Below, in pieces: positions 38,301-51,200 of a DNA stretch of 64,000 nt. The stretch is from Cinclus cinclus (taxonomy: Eukaryota > Chordata > Aves > Passeriformes > Cinclidae). The stretch is taken from positions 29,358,142 to 29,422,141 of the forward strand of contig NC_085049.1 in NCBI RefSeq assembly GCF_963662255.1. The letters are read 5' to 3'. The first letter of the stretch is position 1, and each line of letters opens with the position of its first letter. The notes below the pieces were generated by a model. The model was not told the origin of the DNA, did no database searches, and worked only from the letters and a program-made list of their open reading frames with translations. Both the position numbers and the translations under genes were made by a program.

Positions 38301-38690
38301 TCACTTCCAAAATGAAGCCAAATAATTTAGTTCTTACATACCACAGTGTCTTAGCCCATCAGGGTTGAATGCCCTTAGCAAATATTATGGCTTTGTTGGA
38401 CTGGAAAAGAGCAAGTTGGAAAACCAACAGGATTGAAAATTGCTGCACACCAGACTGGGAAAATAATATTCCCGTTATCATATTCAGGGGATTATAACAG
38501 CTGGGTAGACTTTCAGGTTGTAGAAGTTTCTCTTTGCTGGCCATAAAATGATGCAGTATAAATATTTGTAAATCTTTGTATCTTCTCAGGTAGTAATTTT
38601 TCAGATGAAAAAATGTGACCAAGAAAAGAAACTCGGAGTTCATTGTCTACAGTATGACAGACAAAATAAATGAGCCATACCTTAGAATTA
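35394..38690. other. Non-coding stretch, no gene seen
   Basis: AT-rich. The longest open frame is 118 codons on the minus strand (37806-38162), with no recognised motif. The part around 37380-37720 looks less degenerate, with a TGACTCA site and TGAGTCA-like sequence, and is discussed under findings. Confidence 0.6.
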
Positions 38691-38773
38691 AGTGATGTGA
38701 TGTGATATGATATATGATATGATATATGATGATATGATATATGACATGATATGAATACATGTGATATAAATAC
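38691..38773 (+). repeat. TGATA/TGATG pentamer-type simple repeat
   Basis: Starting with TGATG pentamers, the tract changes to TGATA and mixed TGATATA units and decays at the right edge into GATATAAATACAT. Read on the minus strand it gives the His-Ile-Ser-Tyr-rich part of a 117-codon open frame (38513-38866), which is a repeat artefact. Confidence 0.85.
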
Positions 38774-41700
38774 ATCCATGCATTCCTCACAGTCCTCAGG
38801 CCAAGCCCCTCTTTTCCCAGCTGTATGCCTTTTTGTGCTCCACATCCATTCCAGACTCACTCCCATTGTTGAAGCATTTATTTTAGTGTTACAGCTTTAT
38901 TTTTAATTACCCCATTACAGCCCAAATGAGAGGTGGCTTTACCTTAGCATTTTGGTACAGAGGAGTGGTGCAGTTTTGAAACAAATACCCTGATTGCCTG
39001 CACTTACCCTCTCTTGCTACATTTCTCATGGTTTTGGTTCATGTTAAATAGATTCTCCTCAGATCAGGAGTTCTGATCTGCCTACATGTCCAGAGGATTT
39101 GAAATCCTAATGGGAGCATGGGGGTCTGAACCAGGGATCAGTCTGCTAGAGCACTTTACATCATGTACAGAGTGGGGATGCTTTGATCCAGGAAAACAGA
39201 TTAAATTTCATCTGCATTTACAGCAGAACTGCATACAGGGGTGAGATAGGGGCCTGAGTATCAAGTGCTCTGACCTACTGATCCTCTTCTGTTGTGTTAG
39301 AAAAATTTCTCAATTAGGTGTAGTAAAGGAAAAGTGTGTTTTTAACCCATGAGTTCTCAGTGTTGCTGTAAGACTATCACCAGACATTCCTTTTCTCTTT
39401 CTGCTTTCTATCTCCAAATGATGGAACATTGTACTGAGTTCTAGAGCTTCACTTGATGGAGGAAAATAAAGTGTGCTACAGAATAAAAAGGGAAATATTG
39501 TCATAGGACAATAGTTTTCCATTCTTCCAGCTCTGCAGGCAAAGAACAGATATTAGCTGCCACTGTGATACAAAATGGAATGACACAGAATACTAACTTG
39601 CTTTCCTGGTGGGAGTGCTTATAGTGGCAACAGGTAATTGCTGGGACTCGTGCTCTGGAAGGTCACTCTGGATTGAAACACAGATGCTCCCATCTTCTCC
39701 TTGCTGTAAGTACAGTTACAGAGAGAAGAAAAGGCAGCCTGCTCTAGTGGGAGCCTGCTGCTGCCGAGCCTGTGAAAGGAATTTCAGGATAATATCCTTC
39801 TGAATGTTCTGCTACTATGAAAAGAAGATTAAAGGATAAGTGGCTTATGCTGTTACATTGACTCGAGCCTACAAAACAAAATGGCAGAATTTTTTTCTGT
39901 GGCAGTTTTGATGTGCTGGTTGTCAGTAGTGGGATAGCTTCCATCAGAGAGTTAAAGAACAGATGGGAAAATGTATTTTACTCTGCAGGGAGGAATTCTG
40001 TATTCCAAGGCAAGACCTGTAAGAAACGTAAAACTTGGTATTCTAACAAATTGCTCCACGAGTCCAGGTAAGCCATACTTTCCAGCATTTTCAAACAAAA
40101 CTGCCTGAAATTAGGTCATTGCTGTATTGAAGCTTGCCTAACTGTATGAAAGAAATGAAGAATGGCCACAACCCTGTATGCACACGGAGCATTTTTCTGA
40201 TTGAGAACTTGTGGGGAATCCTTACTATTAGCAAGAATTTGCTGCTTTTGGAAAAATAAGTGGTTGTGTGCTGCTGTCCTCTAAGGAAAACCTTTTGAAT
40301 CAGCTGTTTAAAAATTCTATTATAAACATGCAGCAAGTTTCCTATGTAAAAGAAATGTGAAGCAATGCCAATTTCTAATCCAGCTCTGCCACCTAATATG
40401 AGTAGGGCACTATTCAGCCAGAAGGTGGATGCACACCTAATGGCCCCAGATCGCTGCTGATTTACTGAACAGGTAAGGGGCATCATGCACAAATGACCTG
40501 TAAATGTCAGTGCTAAAAAGCACTTTTGCAACCTGCACCACCTTCTTGCCAGGATACAGGCACGAAATTTCTTTTTCTGCCTTCCTAGTTCTACTCTGTT
40601 GGAATCCACTTATAAATCCCTTGCAGAGCCAAGGTGGACTCTTTCTGCTAAGCCACAAACAAAGACTCTCGAGGTTTCATTCTTTGAGATACAAACATGC
40701 TTTTATTCCCTACCTGAAGAACTGAATATGTATGTTTGCTGTCTTCACTTCTCTCACCAGGAATATAAACATAGATTTAATCCTTCAAAGGCACACAAAC
40801 TTTATTATTTTCCCCATTGTTCCTGACCAAAATGCTAAGTGAGTTTGGTGAAACCTGACTTAAATCTTCAAGCAAAATTACCTTACAGGGTAAGGACAGC
40901 ATAGAATTAAATGCTCTTGCACTGTCAAAGTACAGACAGTTATGAAAAGTTCTAGCCAGTGACACATTGGAGAGTAAGCAATGAGCAAAATTACTTCAAT
41001 ATGCAGAAGAAATTTAGATGCCCTGAGGAAATACTAATTCAGAGAGATATTAATTGGGATTACTACTTGTTTTATGATGCAGCCTGAAAGAAATCAACCA
41101 GACCAGACCTGCTGCCTATGTGTGCACTAAGCTGTAGTCATAGTTCAGAAAGGAAGATGTTAACCATCCATCTTGCCTTCCTGCTGCCTCCTCCGACCTC
41201 TGCTGCCTCTCTACTTTTCTTCCTCTAATTAAACAACTTCTTTGTGACTTCATCTGTCCCTCCCATTTCCACATTGTACCTTTCTCTGCCTTACCTGAAA
41301 ACTTACTGAGTTAATAACCTGCAGGTGTAGCCCCAGGTGCCACCTCCTCCAGTCTGACAACCTGTCTGATAATTCACTTCTATCTGCCTACTTTTTTTCT
41401 CTATTCTGTGGTAACTGCCCTCATTAAGGCCTCTGGAAGTTTCTTTGTAGACAAATCTCCTGTCCTCTTTGACACTCGGCACCCTTTTGCTTGGGTGTAT
41501 CCTTTCTAAAGAAGTTTTCCCCTGCTCTCTTTTCCATTCCCTCCTTCACATCTTCCAGTTACTGTGGAGTTTCTTCTGGCCCGCTTAACCTCCAGTTTGG
41601 AAAAGGAAATTACACTTTGGCATGTCAGCCCGGAAATACTGCTGACCCTTCATTTAATTTCAGCTGTCTGACATGCTCAGCCCTCTGCTCTTCTGCTTCA

Positions 41701-44700
41701 CAATGTTTCTTTTGCCACATTTTATGGAAGAGAGTCAAAAGATGGAAGGATAATCTGTGAGTCACTTGTGCAGTGACGACTTGAAGATTTTCTTCTTTCC
41801 ATCCTAAATTTTTTATACCCTGCCAGCCTTTTATTTGTTTCTTCTGTAAAGGGGTGAGAATTCATTTGAAAAAACCATTGAATGCCTCTCATTGTGAAGT
41901 ATTTTTAAAATATTATCAAAACTTATAGAAGAATTCCTCCGCTTTCATCTGCAGAGTGTATCTAAAGGTTTTTTCTTTTTGTCAAAAAAACATAATCTTA
42001 TCACAGAGATTTTAGAGCCCTATTCATGACAGCTCAGACAGAGAGATTATATACCCTTTTAACTCTGCTTCTCTGATTAGAAGCTGACTTTTTCCTTATG
42101 TGCTTGTGCTTTTTCTGTTCTGCCCCATCCCTCCTTCTCTCCCACCCCATGCCATGTTGTTCAAACTTGGTTTGACCATGGAGATATTGTAATCTGATGA
42201 TTTAGAATACTGGAAAAGTATTAGTTATTGGGGATATAGGATGTCTTGGTGTTGGTTGAGTGGGGAGGTATAATTTAGTACTGCCCTGGAGTAGGTTTCA
42301 CTTTGGTTTTGAAATTAATTAGTACTCTGGAAGTAATCTGAAGGTTCTGATTGTGTCATGTGAGTCTATCAGTGACTGTCTAGGCAGAGAAGAGAAACTC
42401 TCAAAAGAGAAATGAGAGAGAATATTATATAGTTTTATTTTAATATATTTGCTGATAGCATTGTTTTGAATATATCTTTTGGGTTGATTTTTTTCTTTTG
42501 ATCTGCCCATGAATTAGTTATTGCCATATATTCTATAAGTAGAATCTGTGTCATTGTTCAATGCTCATCATTGGACTATGAGACTTAACAACATTTTCAG
42601 TTTTTCCTCTTTGACATTTTTAGGATAAATGTGTTTTTGCAATGGCTTGGTGTATTATGTAGTCAAAGCTGCTGTCAGAGCTGCCCAGGCAGCTCATCCC
42701 TGGTTTGCAATGTCTCAGTAATTGAAAACCTTAATTTAAAATGGGGACAAGGTCACTGAATTAAGGTAGTTAATTTAAATAAATAATTAAATAAGTAAAA
42801 TAAAGTGGATTGTTTGCAGATAATCTTAGAATTTAACATATAAAGGATCCTCTTTTTAATAAGGTTAGAAAATGTTTAGCTACAGTATAGTTAGTATAGT
42901 ATAGTTAGAATCATATACTAAAATATTATTTCAGATTTAAAAATTGTTAGATGACTGATCAACTGACATTTTGTCATTCTTCCAGAGAGTACTAGACCTT
43001 CCATAGCTCATAGAGCATAAATCTGAAAGGCAGCACAAGGCTTCAACATTTCCTTAAGAAAGCAAGCTACGGGTAATAAACAGTACATACAGCCTCTTAT
43101 TTTGATTTATTTCTGAAATATAATTCATGAAATTCCACAACACATATTGCAATTGGAGTGAGTTACTTCTTAATTTGATTTTATTTTTTATAGGCTAGGA
43201 GTGTTAGTCACCATAATAAAATGAATAATGTGTCAATGTGAAGTAAAAATGAAATGTGTAATTTCTGACTAAAGAAGCTTAGCATGTTTATGTTGCTAGC
43301 AACATGTGTTTGCATGGAAAAACTTGTCAAAAGCTGACCCCATACTGGGAAAATTGCTAGTCTTCAAACAGAATCCTAAATAACTAAATATAAATATTTT
43401 ACTGCATTTATTTGTGAGGTCATCTTGCATATTCTGAGACAATATTTTATTGCTCGTTGGCAATATAAATGGCTTGTGCCTCCAAAATACTTTATCTCCC
43501 AAGGAATCTTCTCATCCCTACATCATGCCATGGTTGCCTCATTTAATATTTTCTCAATTGAACATGTCAAGTCCAGCCTCTCTTTTTTGAGTTTCTTTGT
43601 TGACTTGTACAAGTCTCTTCCAGCCTTCCAGCGCTGAGTGAAATCCTGGCTTTGATTGAAATTGGTGGCAGATGTATACTGAGCCATGGGTTCCTCACTT
43701 AAAGGTATTAATTTTATATACATAAATGATTCTAAAACAAGTAATGATCTCTCATTAAAGGTATGATGGCTCAATTTATCATCTTTAAATATCTGAACAG
43801 TTTTGGATGAAGTAGATGTGAAATATTATTCTTAATACTTAAATACATATCTTAAAAATGTGTCTCAATTTCTTTTGCACTTACCTAAACAAATGTGATA
43901 ATAAAGTCTTACAGCCATGGTGAGCCTTCACTTATCCCATCTTCCCAAGGCATTCTCCTGGTGAATCTGGCTGCTCATGTCTCCTTACTGGGTGAAAAAC
44001 TGGCTGTATAACTTGCCCAATTTTATTTTCTTTCCTATCTGTATTCCCTTGTTTTCATATTTTTGTGAACTGATTCTTTGTAGAGAAACTTTATCCTGTG
44101 GTGTGTCATGAAGTGCCTGGATTCCTGACTCTGAATCCAGGTGAGAGTGTATTGTGCTATTAATATAATTAGCAACACCACATTTTACCAAAAGTTTGTT
44201 TAGTTCTGTACTAGCATTTAACACTTGCTATGTCACTGGCATGGTATTTCTATGAAATTAGCTAAAAAATATTGCAGATATTTTTAGAAATGGGAACCAC
44301 TCTGTCTATAAAATAATGCTACACTGGCCTGGTGGTCTGCAGCTGGACATGGAGCTAAGCAGGTTTACCACACTCAGGTTTCAGTGGCTTTATGGCTTAT
44401 CCCTTTTCTTGTTAGAACATTAAGGCTGGCTGTAGATTTCTCACACTTTGTCTTTGAACAGAGCTGTTTACATGAAGCCCAAAAATGGAATTGTTTCCCT
44501 GTGCTTCTCCTTTGTTGCATATTAAGAGTTAATTAGCAAAAAAAGATCCTATTACCTCAGCACTAAAAGTGAGACTAGCTAAGGGACCTACTAAATATAA
44601 AATGAAATGCACAGTCAACTTTTAGGCTGGTCATAATGCTGTTACCTAAATATTGTTCTAATTCCTATGGTAAACTCTGATTTGATTGATTTTGAAATGT

Positions 44701-46654
44701 TTATACCCTGAGTGTCTGGCACAACTTGTTTTTGTGAGTACGCTGAAGTCAAAATGTCCGCACTAAAGAGACAGCTGCTCCTAACAAGCTTTATTTGGGG
44801 TTTTCTTTGGTTCAAGTGTCCTTTCTTCAGAATGGGAACTGAGCTGGAATCCAAGTTGAACTTTAACCAAGAAAAACAATTCTCTAAGCATACTTTAATC
44901 ACCCATAAATATTCTCATGGCTCTGAGGACTGTCTTTCAGAGGAACCTCTTTCAGAAGGATGGAAGGGTTTTCCCCTATGGTACTAGAAACTGTGGGTGC
45001 AGAACTAAAAGGTATATGTAGCACAGATACATACAGGAAAAGACATTATTATGTTCAGTTTTTGTTCTGGGGTGAGAAACATGAAGCCAAGATTAAATGG
45101 ACATTTTCCCAATGGGATACATAGGGAATGGAAAGGGCTCTTGGTATCTGCAGCTTTAAGGATGTCTTGACTATTTATTACAACTATTGCCACAACAGTG
45201 AAAAAGCCTTTTGGTAACATGCCCTCTGCAAAATCTCTTGCCTATTTTTTCCACTTAGTTTTGGTTGCTAAGTCCTGTTTCTATACATGACATCTTTCTG
45301 CTTTGTTTTGTGTTATGATGTCTCAGCAGCAATATTCCATCACGGACCCTTGTTTTGATACTCATCTATTAACACAGCAATGGGCGTGTCTGACATCCCT
45401 CTGTTTTAAATTTGGTTCTCAAATCATGCTTTGACAACACATACTAAGGTTGCTGGGATGTTATAAGGCATACATCTGAACTCTTCTGACAGCAAATAAA
45501 ATATGTTTGATCCAGCTCACCGTAAAATTTGAGATATATAACTAAAATTTTGATTATGCTTGCCCTTGCAGCTTCCAATTCAGAAACTCTCTGTTACAGA
45601 GAATCACAAAAGTGATTTGTTTCTATACTTTAGGTACAGATATCTCTTGAGAGGATTAGGTTTGGCAACACTTTCAAGCAGTTTGCAAATGAAAGAGGAT
45701 TTCTTTGGTATTTGTTATTATTTCTTGCAACATTTTCTAGAAACATTACTTGAAATAAAACTTGTCTTTTGAAAAACTAGAATTTTCTTTCAAAAAACTG
45801 CTACCAGTGTTTTGTTTTATTTGGAAGAAAAAGCAAAAAATATTTAATTTTGACTCTGGTTAATCTGAAACAAAATTTTTCATTGTGTTGAACCGTGCAG
45901 GAACATCTTCCTTTTGCTCTTGATTTCCTGAGCTGATTTGATGCCTCACAAGAGAAATAGTTGAAGTATCTGCTGCCTCTCTCATCTGTAGGGATTAGCC
46001 TTGGTCTGTAACACACTCACAGCCTGTTCTCTGGTTGTACACTGAGCATCCATCATGGGAGATCTAATCCCTGGAATGTGACATGAAACACCACAAGCAC
46101 ATCTAAGAAGCAATATCTCAGGTTGCAAGAGTTCCCACTCTAATATTATACTAAAAAGTTTTCTTTTCAATGGATAATGTCAAACAAAAATAGTGCAATA
46201 ATTCTGAACATTTTTTAACATCTTCAGACAATGGCTGGAAATATTTCATTATTAAAACCTTAACCTTCAGCATGTTTTAGGTACAATAGTGTGGTTCTTC
46301 TTTGTCATTCTGAGTGGACAGATATGGAAAAAAACACGAGAGGAATTGCATTTACTGTTATGAAATCTTTCAACATGGAATAGACTATAAATATAGTTCA
46401 AATCCCTTTGACCACCATGCCTTGGCAGGTAGTCTGCATCTGAAGCACACAATTGCTGTTGGTGTACTGACTTTTGTGGTTGGTTCACTAACTAGCTACT
46501 TGTGGGACTTTTCTCTTTCCTCAGATATTCGCCAATATTATTTTCGTTGTGCATTAATTAGGTTCTCCCATTTGTTTGAGTCTTTAATTGTGTTGCTGGG
46601 ACAGCTCTAAAGCTTTTCCACTAGGTGACAAGAAGAAGGCTGATGGAAATTCCT
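38774..46654. other. Long non-coding stretch, no gene seen
   Basis: AT-rich. The longest ordinary open frame of the window, 172 codons on the minus strand, lies at 40091-40609. It has no recognised domain, and two smaller frames overlap it. The segment at 41150-41760 is strongly pyrimidine-biased on the plus strand. A 9 bp inverted repeat is at 44116-44141. No clear interspersed element is seen. Confidence 0.6.
44116..44141. repeat. Perfect 9 bp inverted repeat, 8-base loop
   Basis: CCTGGATTC and GAATCCAGG flank CTGACTCT. Wobble pairing could extend the stem by two positions. It is too short for a microRNA precursor and no gene is nearby. Confidence 0.7.
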
Positions 46655-46990
46655 CATTTGCTCTCTACAGCTCCCTGGAAGGAGACTGTAGCCAGGTAGG
46701 GGTCGGGCTCTTGTCCCAGGCAACAGTGGCAGGACAGGAGGACAGAGCATCAAGCTGTGCCAGGGGAAGCTCAATCTGGACATCAGGAGGAATAACTTCA
46801 TGGGAAAGGCTTTTTAAATCTTGGGATGGACTTCCCAGGGAGGCAGTGTAGCTACCATCCCTGGAGGTGTTCAAGGAGCAACTGGATGTGGCACTCAGTG
46901 CCAAGGTCTTGTTGTCAAGGTGGTGCTTGAAGATTGGGCTCAATCTCTGAGGTCTTTTCCAACCTAAATGATTCTGTGATTCTGTAATTC
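46655..46990 (+). mobile_element. CR1 LINE, 5'-truncated 3' end
   Basis: The sequence follows the 3' end of the avian/sauropsid CR1 retrotransposon in order: 'ctctacagctccctggaagg', 'tgtagccaggtaggggtcgg', 'gccaggggaagctcaatctg', 'cttcccagggaggcagtgta', 'accatccctggaggtgttca', 'ggtcttttccaacct'. It ends with the diagnostic octamer-type tail 'attctgtgattctgtaattc' instead of poly(A). Only about 335 bases of a full element of about 4.5 kb remain, the usual result of incomplete reverse transcription. Insertion is in the plus orientation. A short deletion seems to have removed the 'gtcaagcattggaacaggctgcc' region (named here only in part). It cannot move by itself. The 5' boundary is accurate to about 10-20 bases. 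Confidence 0.93.
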
Positions 46991-49900
46991 CCTGAGAATA
47001 CATTTTCCTCTGTGTTTTAAGAGCTGTTTATTAGTTCTGGCCCAAAATGGAAAGCCCTGACCCGACACTTGAAATGAATTCAGGATTTGCTTGGGGGTTG
47101 AACCCACTTGATATTTGAGGGGAGAATGCTGAGCTTACCATGATGCATTTTCCTGCTGTGTGCATCAATAGTGAGGAAGCTCACTGTCCCTGACTCAAGT
47201 AAAGTTCATGTCTCAAGTGAGTCTGTGTTTTCTGCCTGTTGCTGTCAGCTGTAGCACCACTGTGTTACTCATAAAAGATGTCCTGTGGTCCTGTTCAAAG
47301 AGGCCAGGCTCACCTGCTGCAGGGACAGATGGGATTTGTCAGCAGCTTTATTTGGGCACAAGGAGACAGATTTGAGGAGAATATGTGACAGCTTCCAGCT
47401 GATCCCAACACTAGCCAGCCCAGGTACAGACATGCATGCATAACCAACCTTCATGTTAAAACACCAAAGGGTGCAAGTGGGTTGGCTCCCTCCCTAAAGC
47501 AGATGAACCATCTAAAATGACTTTTGTACACTACAGTATTCTTGAGTTATATATTTGTATATATGTTTATATATTTGTCAAATTTCCTTGTTTTCCTTCG
47601 GCCTTGTATACATTTCACTGCTGCTTGAAATTTGTGCTTAGTTGTCCTCATTCCTGCTAGCACAAAGTATGTCCTATGCACTTGTTTTAACACAGCTCTA
47701 GTGCAATGTGATTCTGTGCAAAGCATTCTAATTTTCCAGTTCTCTTGCACGAGCACTTCTTGAACAGGTTTTACTGTCATGGTGACCTGATTCCACCCTC
47801 AGTGAACTAGATTTCTTTGCAAAACTAGAATTTGGGGCCCAGGACTATATTCTTTTTCAAATAGGTTATTTGGAAAAGAATAACTTTTTTTTTTGCTTCC
47901 ATAAAAGCTTAAGAAAAGTAGAACAAACAAAGAACCTCTTCAATCCACAGACAAGAAATTCTTTAGTGCTTGTGTGCGTTATGCAAATATCAGATTTAAT
48001 TTAGATATTTGGAATTAGAACATCATCTTTCAAAATAGCTTAGAAACAATGTCCACTTTGGTATTACAGGTCTCCAAATGTTCAAACTGAGCAGGAACAC
48101 CTGAGAGTGGACACCAGCTTTTTAGTTACTTTGAGCAAAAGAAGTTGAGTTATTAGCCCTCCTCCTGAGAGAGACAATTGAAATGTCTGCTAAAGCAAGC
48201 AAAGCAGACAGCAAGAGGGAAATTTTGCAAGTGGCCTAAAAGATCTTGAGTCACAGAATGGGTGGCTTTGAAGAACCCATCCTAAAAGTTGTCAAAATAA
48301 AAAAAAATGGGAAAAGAAAAATAATTGTGTGAGAATCTGAGTAAATCTAGTCCTTCATGCTTCACCTTTATATTGCTGACTTTCTTAACAGATTTTCTGT
48401 TCAGACCAGCTCTGCAGCAGGACAGTTGGCACTGGAGGTGAAGGAGAATCTCTTGGTGGGGCCTCTTCTGGCTCGTTCTCTCTCCCTCCTGTGTTTCCTA
48501 GCTGGGACCTGAGCTATTGCGTTGCAGAAGCTCCCTCACTGTTCCATTACTAATTTGTGTGCAGAGTTCTAATTACAATTTACCCAAATGTTTTTCCATT
48601 TTCCATCTATCATGTTCTGAGTCTATAAAAGAGTGGGTGAGAAGACTTGTCAGTAAGTCACACCTCTTCCATCTTTTAAGCTGTATTTTTAGTTGACTGA
48701 ATCAGATGGACTCTTGCTGTCAGAATATCAAAAAAGCCTTACCCAGCATGTGTGTCTCCTTCCATGATCAGTCATTTGGAATTTGGGATTTGAGTTCACT
48801 AAGGGATGTATTTGTATCCTCAATTTACTGATTTATTTGGGCTTAGACATTGTTTCAGTCTCCTGAAGGTTGAGGGTGGATTCCTGAGGATATGAATGTG
48901 GCATACTAAAATCTTACCAGCTGCTTCTTCCAGTAGTTCCAGTAGTGAGCATCTGCATTTTGTGGCCTGATTGCTGTTGATCCATAACTTGAAATTTAGC
49001 CCTCATCATATTGCACGTATTGACAAATCTGTGGTCTCTGCAATGGCAATGAACTTTTTTTTATCTAGGTTGGTAAAATAACCTGGAGTTCCAATAGGAT
49101 ATGGAAGAGATCCATTGCTGCTCTTTTGATTTCTCTCATGATTCCTCCATATAGCACTTTTAACGCTTCCACTTGCTTTTCATTTTTTTGTTAGTATGGC
49201 ATTCTTTAATAATGATACATTGTGGAAAAACTGGAATTTTTTTCCCTACTAATAATATTTCTTATCTCTTTCTTCCCTCCTTGCATATACCCAGAGTTAC
49301 TGTGCATTTTTACACCTAGCTGCATACAGCAATTGCACCTGCATGATCACACACAATTCTTTTTGTGGAAGATGGAACTTCCAGAAAGTCTTCCTTATCC
49401 TTTTTGTGTCAGTCATTCCACATAACAGCGCACCATCTTTTCCCAAGATGTATCCTAAAGAGCTGCTTAAAGTTCAAAGCCCTTTAACACCCTGGAGCTG
49501 CAAAAACTCTGTTTCTGGTCTGAAAACTTGCAGTTTTATGTGGTCGTCAACACAGAGCTCAGGGCGAGTCTGTGGTGTGAGGGATTGCTGCTTCACAAAG
49601 TGTATGTCAGTCTTAATTTCAGTCACTTCCATTATGGTCAGAGTGCTTAAAATGTAAACATCCCCAACAGGAAACAATTCATTCCTCATTGATCTTTCCT
49701 GGCAGCTTGCTTCCTCCCTCCAGTGGAGTGGAGCAGTGCACCTTTGGGTTTTCCTGCCACATAGCTGGCCATTTCAAACCAGTATTGACTTCACTGATGC
49801 TTTATGGAGCCTCTCCGCCGTGGGAAGTTCAGGCCTGAGTGTTTCATGTCTCCTCAGTGGTTGTCACAAAGAGGAACAAAACACTGCTTGAGAGATTGCA

Positions 49901-51054
49901 GGGACAGCCCTGACCCAGCTGTCCCAGAGAAGGTAACAGGAGCTGTGCAATATCACCAGACCAGCTTTGTTCCTTTGATCTCATCTTTTCAAGGCCTCTT
50001 ATGGGAGCCAGTGAAATTCCCCCTTTTCTCTTGTTCTGTCTTTGCTGTCAAAACTGTAGTAAATTCCTGCCCAGCTCTGTACTCTTTCCTCTCTGGACAC
50101 CTTTTCTTGCATTCACATGTGCTAGGAAATGCCTGTTACTTAAGCCTTTGAGGTTTTCTATCTTTATTTCACAAGGTTTCTTCAAGTGCACCACCAGCTT
50201 TGACATCCAGGAAAATATGAAAGTGCAAGTCCACTTTTCTGTGGCACAGTATAGAAAGCAGCAAAAGAACTGAAAACCAGGGTGAAGAAACCTCTGTCTT
50301 CAGTTCTCTGGTTCTGGGAATCACAGAAGATCACTGGAGTGGGGTGTGTTACCTGCAAACCCTGACTCACTGCTAAGCTGCAAAGGGCACGGCTGTTGAT
50401 CTGGCCAACATGGGTTGCTCTCTTTAGAGCAAATCACCTCTAAGAGGGTGCTCCTGTTCAGAACAGGAAACCCAGACTGTTGTGGTGAGGACAAGAGGGC
50501 TGCCTAGGTGTTCTTCATTCATTAGGAGTGGGAAGGATCCCCTTCTTGCTGGGGTAGAGTGGGACACAAAGATGGGCTCCCTTGAGGAGGAAGGTTCTCC
50601 TTAAGGCTGAGCTTGCTTTCCTTCAGACAGGCATTTGCTGAGCAGCACTCCCAGCCCTGCCTGACCCCTCTGCATGAGCAGCCATGTGAGTACAGCACCT
50701 GACTAGCCTGTATTTGTCTTATTGAGATTGTTAACAATTGTTGTATCATGTATATGCTCACCATGCGTATGTGGTTCATGGAAAGCCCGTGTTTTTCCCT
50801 GTGTTGCGTTCCCTTTCCAAGTGCTCCTCTGCATAGGCTGCACAGCGAATGCTAAGAGCACAGCTGCTTGTGTATGCAGTGAATGGGTGGGAGAGAGGGC
50901 ACTGCCTGTCCTGATGAGCACACAGCTCGATTTGCTGCTATCTAGTGGCTCTTGCAGCCTGTATCGAGTAATATTCAGTGTGCTTTGTTGGGAGAGCTGT
51001 GACTGTCAAAAGGTAGTGCTAATAGGTGTATCTGACCTGAAAATTGTACTATAA
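46991..51054. other. Non-coding stretch, no gene seen
   Basis: Mixed composition, GC-richer around 49700-50000 and 50270-50900. Open frames reach 115 codons (plus, 49804-50151), without a recognised domain. A minus-strand frame pair at 49297-49773 looks somewhat protein-like and is listed under findings. A 9 bp tandem pair (ttccagtag twice) is at 48928-48945. Confidence 0.6.
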
Positions 51055-51200
51055 ACTGCGGGGCAGTGTATGTAGTATAGCCAATTTTAATTAAACTCTG
51101 TTCAAAAGCTATGTAGCTCATTAAAATGACGGGATGCCAAATTGTCAACTTGCCAGTCAAGCTTAAAGGGTTTCCATCTAACAGAGTGGACTGGTTTAAA
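51055..51200. promoter_or_regulatory. Candidate conserved non-coding element
   Basis: The block contains the palindrome TTTAATTAAA (51086-51095), a homeodomain-type core. Around it is non-repetitive sequence free of homopolymer decay, including two CpGs and paired TTGTCAACTTGCCAGTCAAG-like motifs. It codes for nothing I can recognise. The texture resembles developmental enhancers in gene deserts. This is pattern recognition only; conservation cannot be checked here. Confidence 0.25.

Noticed and set aside
38513..38866. 117-codon minus frame with His-Ile-Ser-Tyr repeats
   Set aside because: Translation of the TGATA-type simple repeat.
46397..46412. GTTCAAATCCC as a tRNA T-arm (B box)
   Set aside because: No A box, no cloverleaf and no terminator at the right distances.
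46588..47003. Frames of 87 (plus) and 112 (minus) codons
   Set aside because: Both are shadows of the CR1 3' end.
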